Of a stretch of 11,865 nt of DNA, positions 1-7,654 are shown piece by piece. Both the position numbers and the translations under genes were made by a program. Every line of letters starts with the position of its first letter. The first letter of the stretch is position 1. Under the pieces are notes generated by a model. The model made no database searches, was not told the DNA's origin, and saw only the letters and a program-made list of their open reading frames with translations. The stretch is from Deltaproteobacteria bacterium UBA2385 (GTDB lineage: Bacteria > Myxococcota_A > UBA796 > UBA2385): contig DDSR01000025.1 of NCBI GenBank assembly GCA_002343455.1, positions 1-11,865 of the forward strand, given 5' to 3'.

Positions 1-42
1 TGCGCGGGTGAGGATGCTCGGTGCTGCGACCCGCCGCATCCG

Positions 43-50
43 CTAACCTT
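43..50 (+). promoter_or_regulatory. Possible Bacteroidota-type -7 promoter element
   Basis: TAACCTTG lies 18 bases before the ATG of the first gene and differs at one position from the Bacteroidota -7 consensus TAnnTTTG. No convincing -33 TTTG partner is visible, partly because the window starts so close by. No Shine-Dalgarno sequence follows, which is usual in that phylum. The call is weak and rests on position and one short match. Confidence 0.3.
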
Positions 51-68
51 GGGGCAGCCGTCGACGCC

Positions 69-1157
69 ATGCTCCGCTTCCTGCTCCTTGCACTGCTGCT
101 CGTTCATGGCGCCATCCACCTGATGGGCCTCGCAAAGGCGTGGGACTGGGGCCCGGTGGCTGCCATCGCCAAGCCCGTTTCCCGCGCACAGGGACTGCTG
201 TGGGGAGCCGCCGCTATCCTGTTCCTGGTAGCTCTAGCCCTGGTCATCCGCCACCGCGATACGTGGTGGGTGCCTGCGGCCGCCGGGGCAGCGGTCTCCC
301 AAGCGCTCATCATCCTGCATTGGTCGGATGCTCGCTTCGGGACCTACGCCAACGCCGCCATCCTCCTCGCTGCAGTGCTGGGGGCGGCGGTCTGGAGCCT
401 GCGCAACGGGTACGCGGACGGCACCTCGGCTGCGGTGCAGCGCGCCCTGGCGGAGCCGCAGCGGATGGTCGCGGAGAGCGACATGACCGGGCTACCGCCG
501 CCGGTTCAGCGCTTGTTGCGCGCCCATGGCGCCGTTGGCCGGCCGCGGCCGCGCGTGCTCCGGATGGAGTTGAGCGGCGAGCTCCGCGGCGCAGATGGCC
601 CTTGGATGCCCTTCACCAGCGTGCAGGTGAACACCTTCGGCGAACCGACGCGCCACTTCTGGATCGATGCGGTGATGAAGGGGCTGCCCACCAAGGGCCA
701 TCATGCCTATGCGGGAGGGCATGCCCGCATGCACATCAAGCTGCTGGGACTGGTTACGGTGATGGATCACAGCGGTGACCGGATGGACGCCTCGGAAACC
801 GTGACCTGGCTGAATGACCTCTGCCTGTTCGCCCCCGGCGCGCTCGTCGACCCCCGCATGTCCTGGACGCCCATCGCCGACGACCGCGCACGGGTGACCT
901 TCACGCACGGCGCCCGCTCCGTTTCCGCGGAGCTGGTGATCGATGAAGAGGGACGATTGGTGGATTTCATCAGCGACGACCGGTACTGCCTGATGCCCGA
1001 TGGCCGGATGGAGCCGTTGCGCTTCACCACGCCATGCAGCAAGCACCGGCATGTGAACGGGCGGCTGGTTCCCGGCTATGGCGAAGCCATTTGGCACCTG
1101 GCCGAAGGGCCCTTCAGCTACGGCCGCTTCACCCTGCGCTCATGCTCGGTGGAGTGA
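69..1157 (+). CDS. DUF6544 family membrane protein
   Basis: A 362-residue protein with a membrane-embedded N-terminal third and a soluble C-terminal domain. Hydrophobic segments are seen at about residues 3-20, 42-61, 66-84 and 91-110. The rest (about 150-362) resembles DUF6544, a family of unknown function: it opens with LPPPVQRLLRAHG and carries a conserved-looking stretch with WIDAVMKGLPTKGHHAY and a late DDRY motif. The ATG at 69 was chosen over the in-frame GTG at 21, because the ATG begins directly with the first hydrophobic segment and the GTG would add 16 non-membrane residues. The gene ends inside the 3' end of the convergent flavoprotein gene (29-base overlap). The biochemical role is unknown; nothing in the neighbourhood suggests one. 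Family assignment is from recognition of the sequence pattern only. Confidence 0.75.
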   Translation: MLRFLLLALLLVHGAIHLMGLAKAWDWGPVAAIAKPVSRAQGLLWGAAAILFLVALALVIRHRDTWWVPAAAGAAVSQALIILHWSDARFGTYANAAILLAAVLGAAVWSLRNGYADGTSAAVQRALAEPQRMVAESDMTGLPPPVQRLLRAHGAVGRPRPRVLRMELSGELRGADGPWMPFTSVQVNTFGEPTRHFWIDAVMKGLPTKGHHAYAGGHARMHIKLLGLVTVMDHSGDRMDASETVTWLNDLCLFAPGALVDPRMSWTPIADDRARVTFTHGARSVSAELVIDEEGRLVDFISDDRYCLMPDGRMEPLRFTTPCSKHRHVNGRLVPGYGEAIWHLAEGPFSYGRFTLRSCSVE

Positions 1158-2421
1158 TCGATGGGGGCTCGGCTGCTGCCCTGCCCGCCAGCCATCCGGT
1201 GCTCCAAGCGGCCTGGAAGTTGAATCCGCCGGTGATGCCATCGATGTCGAGCACCTCGCCTGCGAAATGGAGGCCCGACGCCACGCGGCTCTCCATCGTA
1301 GCGGGGTCCACCTGGTCGAGGGCCACGCCGCCGGCCGTAACGAACTCCTCCTTGAAGGTGGTCTTGCCCTGCGCAGCGTACCTGTCATTGGTGAGCACAT
1401 CGAGCAGCCGCGCGAGCAGGCGCGGGCCGAGCTCGCCCAAGGGCTTATGGGGGGCCAGGTCAGCGCGCTCAAGCAGGTAGGTCCAAAGGCGCGCGGGCAA
1501 GCCGAAAGCCGTCGCGTTCGCGAGTTGGCGCTTGGGATGCGCCGCAGCCTCCGCCTGCAGCTGCTCGCGCGCGTGAGCCTCTCCCACCGATCCGAGCCAC
1601 TGCACCCGGACGGCGTAGGCGTAACCCATGCCGTGCAGCACGCGTGCACCGAAGGCGCTCAGGCGCAGCACTGCCGGTCCGCTGAAGCCCCAATGGGTGA
1701 TGAGCAGCGGTCCGCTGCTCTCGAGCCCGGTGCCTTCGATGCGCAGGCGTACGTTGGGTGCCACCACGCCCATCAGGTCGCGGATGCCTTCACCGGGCAG
1801 GTTGAAGGTGAAGAGCGAGGGCACGGGGGCGACCACTTCCAGGCCGAGCGCACGCAGCCACTCCAGTCCTTCCGCTTTGGGTGAGCCGCCTGTGGCCACC
1901 ACCACGCGATGCACCTGCAAGTCACCCAGGGGCGTCGCGAGTCGCCAGGTGCCGTCCGCGCGCTCCAGGCGCGATACCGGGCAGTGCATGCGGATGCGCA
2001 CACCGAGCCGCTCCGCAGCCGCCTGCAGCGCATCGATCACGGTCCGCGAATCGTCGGTGACGGGGAACATGCGACCATCGTGCTCGGCCTTCAACCGCAC
2101 GCCGTGCCGCGCGAACCACCGCACGGCCTCGGGCTGGCCCCATTGCGCGAACACCTTGCGCAGGAATGCCTCGCCGCGCGGATAATGGCGGGCCAGCTTG
2201 CGCGGCTCGGAGCAGTCGTGCGTGACGTTGCATCGCCCTCCGCCGCTGACGCGCACCTTGGCCAGCACCTTGTCGCTCTTCTCCAGCACCTGCACATCGG
2301 CATCGGGCCGGTGCGCCTTGGCGCTGATGGCGGCCATGAAACCCGCCGCACCGCCGCCGATGACGACGATGCGTTGAGGATGCGCGGAGCCGGGCTGCAC
2401 GGCGCTAAAGATGCGAGGCAC
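1129..2421 (-). CDS. NAD(P)/FAD-dependent oxidoreductase, HI0933/BaiN-like
   Basis: A 430-residue flavoprotein of the HI0933 (YhiN/BaiN, 'aminoacetone oxidase') family, of full family length. The dinucleotide-binding loop IGGGAAG is at residues 21-27, the family signature VSGGGRCNVTH at 58-68, a second ATGG nucleotide-contact motif follows mid-protein, and the C-terminal FAD-binding block contains FAGEVLDIDGITGGFNF. These features support tight FAD binding; physiological substrates for most family members are not known, so no reaction is assigned. It is probably cytosolic, with no signal peptide. The start is uncertain: no ATG precedes the Rossmann fold, and GTG codons occur at 2421 and 2400, the second giving a start seven residues later. 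No Shine-Dalgarno is seen at either. Its 3' end overlaps the convergent DUF6544 gene, and a broken haem-binding gene lies 81 bases upstream on the same strand. Confidence 0.88.
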   Translation of the reverse strand: MPRIFSAVQPGSAHPQRIVVIGGGAAGFMAAISAKAHRPDADVQVLEKSDKVLAKVRVSGGGRCNVTHDCSEPRKLARHYPRGEAFLRKVFAQWGQPEAVRWFARHGVRLKAEHDGRMFPVTDDSRTVIDALQAAAERLGVRIRMHCPVSRLERADGTWRLATPLGDLQVHRVVVATGGSPKAEGLEWLRALGLEVVAPVPSLFTFNLPGEGIRDLMGVVAPNVRLRIEGTGLESSGPLLITHWGFSGPAVLRLSAFGARVLHGMGYAYAVRVQWLGSVGEAHAREQLQAEAAAHPKRQLANATAFGLPARLWTYLLERADLAPHKPLGELGPRLLARLLDVLTNDRYAAQGKTTFKEEFVTAGGVALDQVDPATMESRVASGLHFAGEVLDIDGITGGFNFQAAWSTGWLAGRAAAEPPSITPPSMSAG

Positions 2422-2502
2422 GCCGACACCTCAACGCACACACGGATCTGCGGCAGGCATACGCGTCATTCGGCTGCAGCCGGCCGGCCGCTCCGCTGCC
2501 GA

Positions 2503-3001
2503 TCAGAGCGCCTCACGGGCTTCTTCCTCATGGCCATGCGCATCCACGCTGCCCTCACCAGCGGCACCCGTGCCATTGCACCATGCGATGAGCCCCTTCC
2601 CAAGGGCCGTATCCAAGTCGCTATGGCTGTGCATGGAGCGGCAGTAGCCCGGAGGCATCTCACCTTCCTGTATCTCCCCGCCGCACTCAGAGGCGACCTC
2701 GCTGCCGGCATGCTTATCCCACAACGAGAAGTTCAGCACCCCGCGCCCTTCGCTGATGCGGTCGTGCATGATGAAGTTCACAGACGCCACGCTGCCGTAC
2801 CACGGAAAGGCGGTCCGGCAGCTGTGGCTGTCGTGGCAGGCGCCGATCACCAGCTGCAGGATGTGCGCCGGTGACGGCCAGCATGTCGTTGGCGGCATCA
2901 ACGCCGGGCACCCACCGATCCGGCCGGATGAACCACGCCACCAGGAAGAGCCGGAAGGCGATGAGAAGGATCCGCTTGACCATGACCTTATGGAAGCTCA
3001 A
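2503..3001 (-). pseudogene. Frameshifted haem-binding domain protein
   Basis: Two overlapping minus-strand frames together rebuild one protein of the small Bacteroidota haem-binding-domain family (about 150-165 residues). The first frame (start ATG at 3001 or 2983) gives a membrane anchor, MVKRILLIAFRLFLVAWF, followed by IRPDRW and ANDMLAV. The second, continuing to the stop at 2503, gives ILQLVIGACHDSHS, FPWYG, a histidine-containing HDRISEGRG stretch, LNFS and EGEMPPGY, all in the order expected for the family. The frames must be joined near 2865, a net change of one extra base (or two missing). The usual CxxCH haem-c motif reads CHDSH, so its second cysteine is serine. Frameshift plus motif loss suggest decay, although a sequencing error could explain the frameshift. 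An intact protein would be anchored facing the periplasm. Confidence 0.7.
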
Positions 3002-3096
3002 AGCAAGGTCGTGGGATTCCGCCGCGCGGGTGCCGACCGGTGTCAGGACATCCGGTGCGGACCTAGGATCTATCTTCCACTCCCCTCCCCATCGGC

Positions 3097-5619
3097 TTGT
3101 CCAGCAATCCCTTCCCGTTCACCGGCCTTCCCCCCACAGAGGTGGAAGCGGCCCGCGCGGCGCATGGCACCAACGCCCTCAACGGGCACAGCGGTGGCGG
3201 CTTCTGGACGGCGCTGCGCACCGCCGTCACCGAGCCCATGTTCCTGCTGCTGCTCGCGGCGGCCACCATCTACTTCATCCTCGGCGAGCTCAGCGAGGCC
3301 TTCTTCATGCTCGGCGCCATCGTGCTCATCAGCGCCATCTCCCTCTACCAGGACCACCGCAGCCGCCGCGCCCTGGAGGCCCTCGCGCAGTTCAGCCAGC
3401 CGAAGGCCCGGGCCATCCGCGACAACACCGTGGTGGAACTGCCCACCGAGGAGCTCGTGCTGGGCGACCACGTGGTGGTGAACGAAGGCGAGCTCGTGCC
3501 CGCCGACGGGCAGGTGGTGCACGCCAACGACTTCTCGGTGAACGAATCCATCCTCACCGGCGAGGCCTTCAGCGTGCTCAAGGAAGTGAGCGACGACACC
3601 CCCGGGCGCGTGTACCGCGGCACGCAGGCCGTGGGCGGGCTCGCCGTGGTGCGCGTCACCGCCGTGGGTGCCGCCACCGAGATCGGGCGCATCGGTCGAT
3701 CGCTCGCCACCATCGAGGAAGGGCGCTCCCCCCTGGAACGCCAGATCCAGCGCTTCGTCCGCAACATGGCCATCGTGGGCGCGGCCTTCTTCCTGCTCGT
3801 GTGGGGCCTCAACTTCATCGCCTCGCGCGACTGGCTGGACAGCCTGCTCAAGGGCCTCACCCTGGCCATGAGCATCCTGCCCGAGGAGATTCCCGTGGCC
3901 TTCACCACCTTCATGGCCCTGGGCGCCTGGCGCATGATGCGGCTGGGCGTGCTGGTGAAGCAGTCCAAGACCGTGGAGACCCTCGGCGCCGCCACCGTCA
4001 TCTGCGCCGACAAGACCGGCACCATCACCGAGAACCGCATGGAGCTCGTGGCGATGCAGCTCCGCGACGAGGACGCCGCCCGCCCCCCCGACCGCTGGGA
4101 CAGTCCCGAGGCCCTGCACCTGCTCGCCACCGCCATGTGGGCCAGCGAGCCCGTGCCCTTCGACCCCATGGAGACCGCGCTCCATGCCGCCTACGCGCGC
4201 CACAGCACCCACGACCGCCGCCCTGCCTTCCGCATGGTGCATGAGTACCCCCTCAGCGGTAAGCCCCCCATGATGACGCACGTCTTCGCCAACGACAGCG
4301 GCGAACGCATCATCGCCGCCAAAGGCGCCCCCGAGGCCATCCTCGCCTGCAGCGACCTGCCCGCCACCACGCGCGCCAACGTGATGCACCAGGTGGAGGC
4401 CCTCGCCGCCCAAGGCTACCGCGTGCTCGCCGTGGGCGAGACCACCCACAGCGGCGACGCCTGGCCCGCCGAGCAGCAGCACTTCACCTTCCGCTACCTG
4501 GGCCTGGTGGCCTTCGAGGATCCTCCGAAGAAGAACATCGGCCGCGTGTTCCGAAGCTTCGAGCAGGCCGGCATCCGCACCCTCATCATCACCGGCGACA
4601 ACCCCGTCACCGCCACCGCCATCGCGCGGCAGGTGGGCTTCGCCATCTCCGGCGCACCCATCACCGGCGATGCTGTGCAGGCCATGGACGATGCCGCGCT
4701 CGCCACCACCGTGCGCAGCAGCAACCTCTTCACCCGCATGTTCCCCGAGGCCAAGTTGCGCGTGGTGAAGGCGCTGAAGACCCAGGGCGAGGTGGTGGCC
4801 ATGACCGGCGATGGCGTCAACGACGGTCCCGCGCTCAAGGCCGCCCACATCGGCATCGCCATGGGCAAGCGCGGCAGCGAACTGGCCAAGGAGGCCGCTG
4901 CCCTGGTGCTGCTGGACGATGACCTGGGCCGCATGGTGGACGCCGTGGCACAGGGCCGCCGCATCTATGGCAACCTCAAGAAGGCCATCCAGTACATCAT
5001 CAGCATCCACATCCCCATCATCCTCACCGTGGCCCTGCCGCTGCTGCTCGGCTGGCTCTACCCCAACATCTTCACGCCGGTGCATGTCATCTTCCTGGAA
5101 CTGCTCATGGGCCCCACGTGCAGCGTCGCCTACGAGAGCGAACCGCTGGAATCCGGCAGCATGCAGCGCCGTCCGCGCCGCATGGACCTCACGTTCCTCT
5201 CCTGGACCGAACTGCGCACCAGCCTCGCCCAGGGGCTGATGATCACCGCGGGCGTGCTGGGCTGCTACCACTACGCCGTGGTGCAGGAGCTCGGCGAGGA
5301 CATGACGCGCACCCTCGCCTTCACCGCGCTGGTGGTGGCCAACATCGCCCTCACGCTGGTCAACCGTTCGTTCGAGCACTCCATCCTGTCCACCATCGCC
5401 TACCGGAACATGCTGCTGCGCGGCATCGTGCTTGGCACGGCGGCCCTGCTCATCCTGCTCCTCTACCTGCCGGTGCTGCGCGACTTCTTCCACCTGGCCT
5501 CGCCCAGCGCAGCGTTGCTCGCCCTCGCCACCGGCGCCGGCCTGGCCAGCGTGCTGTGGTATGAAGGGGTGAAGGCGTGGAAGCGGAAGAAGTCCATAGC
5601 CGGTCCATCATCGATGTGA
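3097..5619 (+). CDS. Cation-translocating P-type ATPase (P2-like)
   Basis: A complete 840-residue P-type ATPase that couples ATP hydrolysis to ion transport across the inner membrane. Visible landmarks: an N-terminal cation-ATPase domain (1-45), M1-M2 (about 48-83), the actuator loop with TGEA at 154-157 (TGES in most relatives), M4 with PEEIP at 262-266, the phosphorylation site DKTGT at 305-309 (D305), KGAPE at 409-413 in the nucleotide domain, TGDN at 499-502, the hinge motif TGDGVND at 570-576, and a C-terminal set of six membrane helices. No heavy-metal-binding CxxC domain is present, so it is not a copper or zinc P1B pump. M6 reads LLMGPTCSVAYESEP (669-683) instead of the NxxxD pattern of calcium pumps, so the ion is unknown. 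TTG is the only plausible start: the frame is closed by TAG at 3064, there is no ATG before the domain, and no Shine-Dalgarno. Codon use is strongly biased (valine mostly GTG, arginine mostly CGC). Confidence 0.9.
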   Translation: MSSNPFPFTGLPPTEVEAARAAHGTNALNGHSGGGFWTALRTAVTEPMFLLLLAAATIYFILGELSEAFFMLGAIVLISAISLYQDHRSRRALEALAQFSQPKARAIRDNTVVELPTEELVLGDHVVVNEGELVPADGQVVHANDFSVNESILTGEAFSVLKEVSDDTPGRVYRGTQAVGGLAVVRVTAVGAATEIGRIGRSLATIEEGRSPLERQIQRFVRNMAIVGAAFFLLVWGLNFIASRDWLDSLLKGLTLAMSILPEEIPVAFTTFMALGAWRMMRLGVLVKQSKTVETLGAATVICADKTGTITENRMELVAMQLRDEDAARPPDRWDSPEALHLLATAMWASEPVPFDPMETALHAAYARHSTHDRRPAFRMVHEYPLSGKPPMMTHVFANDSGERIIAAKGAPEAILACSDLPATTRANVMHQVEALAAQGYRVLAVGETTHSGDAWPAEQQHFTFRYLGLVAFEDPPKKNIGRVFRSFEQAGIRTLIITGDNPVTATAIARQVGFAISGAPITGDAVQAMDDAALATTVRSSNLFTRMFPEAKLRVVKALKTQGEVVAMTGDGVNDGPALKAAHIGIAMGKRGSELAKEAAALVLLDDDLGRMVDAVAQGRRIYGNLKKAIQYIISIHIPIILTVALPLLLGWLYPNIFTPVHVIFLELLMGPTCSVAYESEPLESGSMQRRPRRMDLTFLSWTELRTSLAQGLMITAGVLGCYHYAVVQELGEDMTRTLAFTALVVANIALTLVNRSFEHSILSTIAYRNMLLRGIVLGTAALLILLLYLPVLRDFFHLASPSAALLALATGAGLASVLWYEGVKAWKRKKSIAGPSSM

Positions 5620-5673
5620 TGGACGTCAATCGCCATCCGGAACAGGATGCCGACCTTGTACTTGATGTACCCG

Positions 5674-6405
5674 ATGCGCCCACATCTCCTGACCACGCTG
5701 GCCTGGCTGTTCGCGGCCACCACCACCGCCCAGACCGACGCCACGGACATCGTGCGCAAGGCCGACGAGCATGCGCGCGGCACCACCAGCCAGGCCGAGA
5801 TGACGATGACCGTGGTGCGGCCCACCTGGCAGCGCGAGATGAGCATGAAGACCTGGAGCGAGGGCAACGACAACGCGCTGGTGCTGATCACCGCCCCCGC
5901 CAAGGAGAAAGGCATCGTGTACCTGAAGCGCGGCAAGGAGGTGTGGAACTGGATCCCCAGCGTGGAGCGCACCATCAAGATGCCGCCGAGCATGATGAGC
6001 CAGAGCTGGATGGGTACCGACTTCACCAACGACGACCTGGTGAAAGAGAGCCGGATGTCCGAGGACTTCGACGGCACGATCGTCGGCCGGCCCGAGACCG
6101 AGGGCGAGTGGGTGGTCGAGCTGATCCCCAAGCCGACGGCGGCGGTGGTCTGGGGCAAGGTGGTGGCGCGGGTCAGCAAGGATCTGCTGCCGACCCGGGT
6201 GGAGTACTACGACGAGAAGGGCACCCTGGCCCGAACGATGCTCTTCGAAGAGGTGGGCGACCTGGGGGGTCGGGTGGTGCCTCGCTCGATGGTGCTGAAG
6301 CCGGCCGACAAGCCCGACGAGTACACCCGGGTCCGCTACCTGGAGCTGGACTTCGACAGCCCGATCCCCGACGGCACCTTCACCCTCCAGGCGCTGAAGC
6401 GCTGA
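5674..6405 (+). CDS. Outer membrane lipoprotein-sorting protein (LolA fold), mosaic gene
   Basis: A 243-residue secreted protein of the LolA-like 'outer membrane lipoprotein-sorting protein' family, of normal family length. It begins with a signal peptide (Arg2, hydrophobic 5-16, likely cleavage after TTTAQ at residue 20), so the mature protein would be periplasmic. Recognisable family blocks are KGIVYLKRGKEVWNWIPS (79-96) and QSWMGTDFTNDDLVKES (110-126). The fold holds hydrophobic ligands such as lipid chains; the ligand here is unknown. ATGs at 5647 and 5665 are in frame, but 5674 gives the cleanest signal peptide. Before residue 128 all 8 valines are GTG and 6 of 8 arginines CGC; after it 5 of 14 valines are GTC, and 5 of 9 arginines CGG. 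The gene thus looks like two parental genes joined in frame at the conserved block. It ends 7 bases before the first permease. Confidence 0.82.
   Translation: MRPHLLTTLAWLFAATTTAQTDATDIVRKADEHARGTTSQAEMTMTVVRPTWQREMSMKTWSEGNDNALVLITAPAKEKGIVYLKRGKEVWNWIPSVERTIKMPPSMMSQSWMGTDFTNDDLVKESRMSEDFDGTIVGRPETEGEWVVELIPKPTAAVVWGKVVARVSKDLLPTRVEYYDEKGTLARTMLFEEVGDLGGRVVPRSMVLKPADKPDEYTRVRYLELDFDSPIPDGTFTLQALKR
6001..6060. other. Probable recombination or assembly junction
   Basis: Codon preference, translation-start style and apparent source lineage change across this interval, which encodes the most conserved motif of the LolA-like gene (residues 110-129). Upstream: GTG-only valine and CGC arginine in this gene, also the habit of the P-type ATPase. 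Downstream: frequent CGG and GTC, continuing through the ABC genes, barrel and acetyltransferase. The reading frame stays open across the join, as expected if two homologous genes exchanged within a shared stretch. The exact base cannot be placed because the shared stretch hides it. Confidence 0.6.
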
Positions 6406-6412
6406 GGCCGAC

Positions 6413-7654
6413 ATGCTGATCGCGATGGCCTGGAGAAACCTGTGGCGGCACGGCCGGCGCACCTTCATCACCGCCTCGGCCCTGGCGGTCTCGCTGGCCT
6501 TCGTGATGGCCATGCTCTGCTTCATGGACGGCATGTTCCGCAAGATGTCGGAGATCATGGTGGACCAGGCGACGGGCCACTTGCAGATCGCCCACCCGAA
6601 CTACGCCCGCGCCCGCACGCTGGCCGACACGGTGCCCGACCTCGAGCAGCGCCTGCAGACCATCCTGGCCCAGCCGGGGACCCGCGCCGCCACGCCTCGG
6701 ATGTACGGCTTCGCCCTGCTCGGCAGCGAGGAGGAGACCCAGGGCGTGCAGCTGCAGGGGGTCGATCCGCAGCGGGAGGGGATCTTCATCCCCTTTCAGG
6801 ACCGGATGGTCGAAGGCCGCTGGCTCTCGGGTCAGCCTCGCGAGATCGTGCTGGGTGAGGGCCTCTCCCGCAAGCTGCGGGTGAAGCTGGGCGAGGAGGT
6901 CGTCGCCGTCACCCAGGCCTCGGATGGCTCGCTGGGCAACGAGCTGTACGAGGTGGTCGGCGTGCTCAGCTCCGGCTCGGCGATGATGGACAAGAGCGGC
7001 GCCTGGCTGGCCCTGGGTGACCTGCAGGAGCTGCTGGTCTTGCCCGACCAGGCCCACGAGCTGGTCCTGCTCAGCACCAGCCTGGAGCCGCGCCAGGGGG
7101 ATCCGGTGGTGCTGGCCCTGGCCGAGGCCAGCCGGGCCTCGGTGGGGGAGGAGCTGGCGATCCGCCCCTGGTGGGAGGTCAGCCCGGCCACGGCGACGAT
7201 GATGGGCACCTCGGACAGCACGGCCTGGATCTCGATGGTGATCATCTTCGCCGTCGCCGGCCTGGGGGTGCTCAACACGATGCTGATGAGCGTCTTCGAG
7301 CGCACCCGCGAGCTGGGGGTGATGGGCGCGCTCGGCACCCGGCCGGCCCGGCTGGTGCGGCTGGTGCTCTGGGAGAGCCTGCTGCTCGGCCTGCTGGCCA
7401 GCGGGGGAGGGGTGGTCCTGGGGCTGTTCCTGGACTGGCTGCTGATCACCTACGGGCTGAACATGACGGCCGATGGGGAGCGGATGAGCAGCATGGGCGT
7501 GCTCTTCGACCCGATCGTCTACGGGGTGGTCAAGGTGGATCGGATCATCACCTCGGTGGCGCTGATGCTGGTCATCGCCGTGCTGGCCGCCATCTGGCCG
7601 GCCGTGCGCGCAGCTCGCCTGCGGCCCGTGGAATCGATGAGGGTGGACGCATGA
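6413..7654 (+). CDS. ABC transporter permease, MacB/LolC (FtsX) type, first subunit
   Basis: A 413-residue inner-membrane permease with the type VII ABC (MacB/LolCDE) layout: one N-terminal helix (about 17-38) after the amphipathic MLIAMAWRNLWRHGRR start, a large periplasmic domain (about 40-268), then three helices (about 272-294, 317-345 and 382-402). The FtsX domain signature is seen in GVLNTMLMSVFERTRELGVMGALG following TM2 and in the C-terminal ARLRPVESMRV. Such permeases do not form a channel; they transmit ATP-driven movement to the periplasmic side to extract or push substrates there. The ATG follows the LolA-like stop by 7 bases, with GAGG 5 bases before it as a weak ribosome site. 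Its stop overlaps the next start (ATGA). A neighbouring non-identical permease implies a heterodimer as in LolC-LolE. Substrate unknown. Confidence 0.88.
   Translation: MLIAMAWRNLWRHGRRTFITASALAVSLAFVMAMLCFMDGMFRKMSEIMVDQATGHLQIAHPNYARARTLADTVPDLEQRLQTILAQPGTRAATPRMYGFALLGSEEETQGVQLQGVDPQREGIFIPFQDRMVEGRWLSGQPREIVLGEGLSRKLRVKLGEEVVAVTQASDGSLGNELYEVVGVLSSGSAMMDKSGAWLALGDLQELLVLPDQAHELVLLSTSLEPRQGDPVVLALAEASRASVGEELAIRPWWEVSPATATMMGTSDSTAWISMVIIFAVAGLGVLNTMLMSVFERTRELGVMGALGTRPARLVRLVLWESLLLGLLASGGGVVLGLFLDWLLITYGLNMTADGERMSSMGVLFDPIVYGVVKVDRIITSVALMLVIAVLAAIWPAVRAARLRPVESMRVDA

Noticed and set aside
3001..3097. A second lineage junction between the lower-bias genes (1-3001) and the strongly biased P-type ATPase
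   Set aside because: The ATPase has higher third-position GC than the first genes, but the change falls at a gene boundary and can be explained by stronger codon selection in that gene. No motif or frame evidence marks a join.
3070..5493. A very long open frame (807 codons) on the minus strand opposite the P-type ATPase gene
   Set aside because: It is a codon-bias shadow: the ATPase on the plus strand has every catalytic motif, while the minus frame reads as low-complexity His, Gly, Glu and Ala with no recognisable domain.
5590..5680. A protein-like minus-strand stretch (GYIKYKVGILFRMAIDVHH) in the gap between the ATPase and LolA-like genes
   Set aside because: It drew attention because its composition is less biased than other shadow frames, but it has no start signal or stop of its own in the gap and continues into shadow sequence on both sides. 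It could be a gene remnant, but this is not supportable from one short run.
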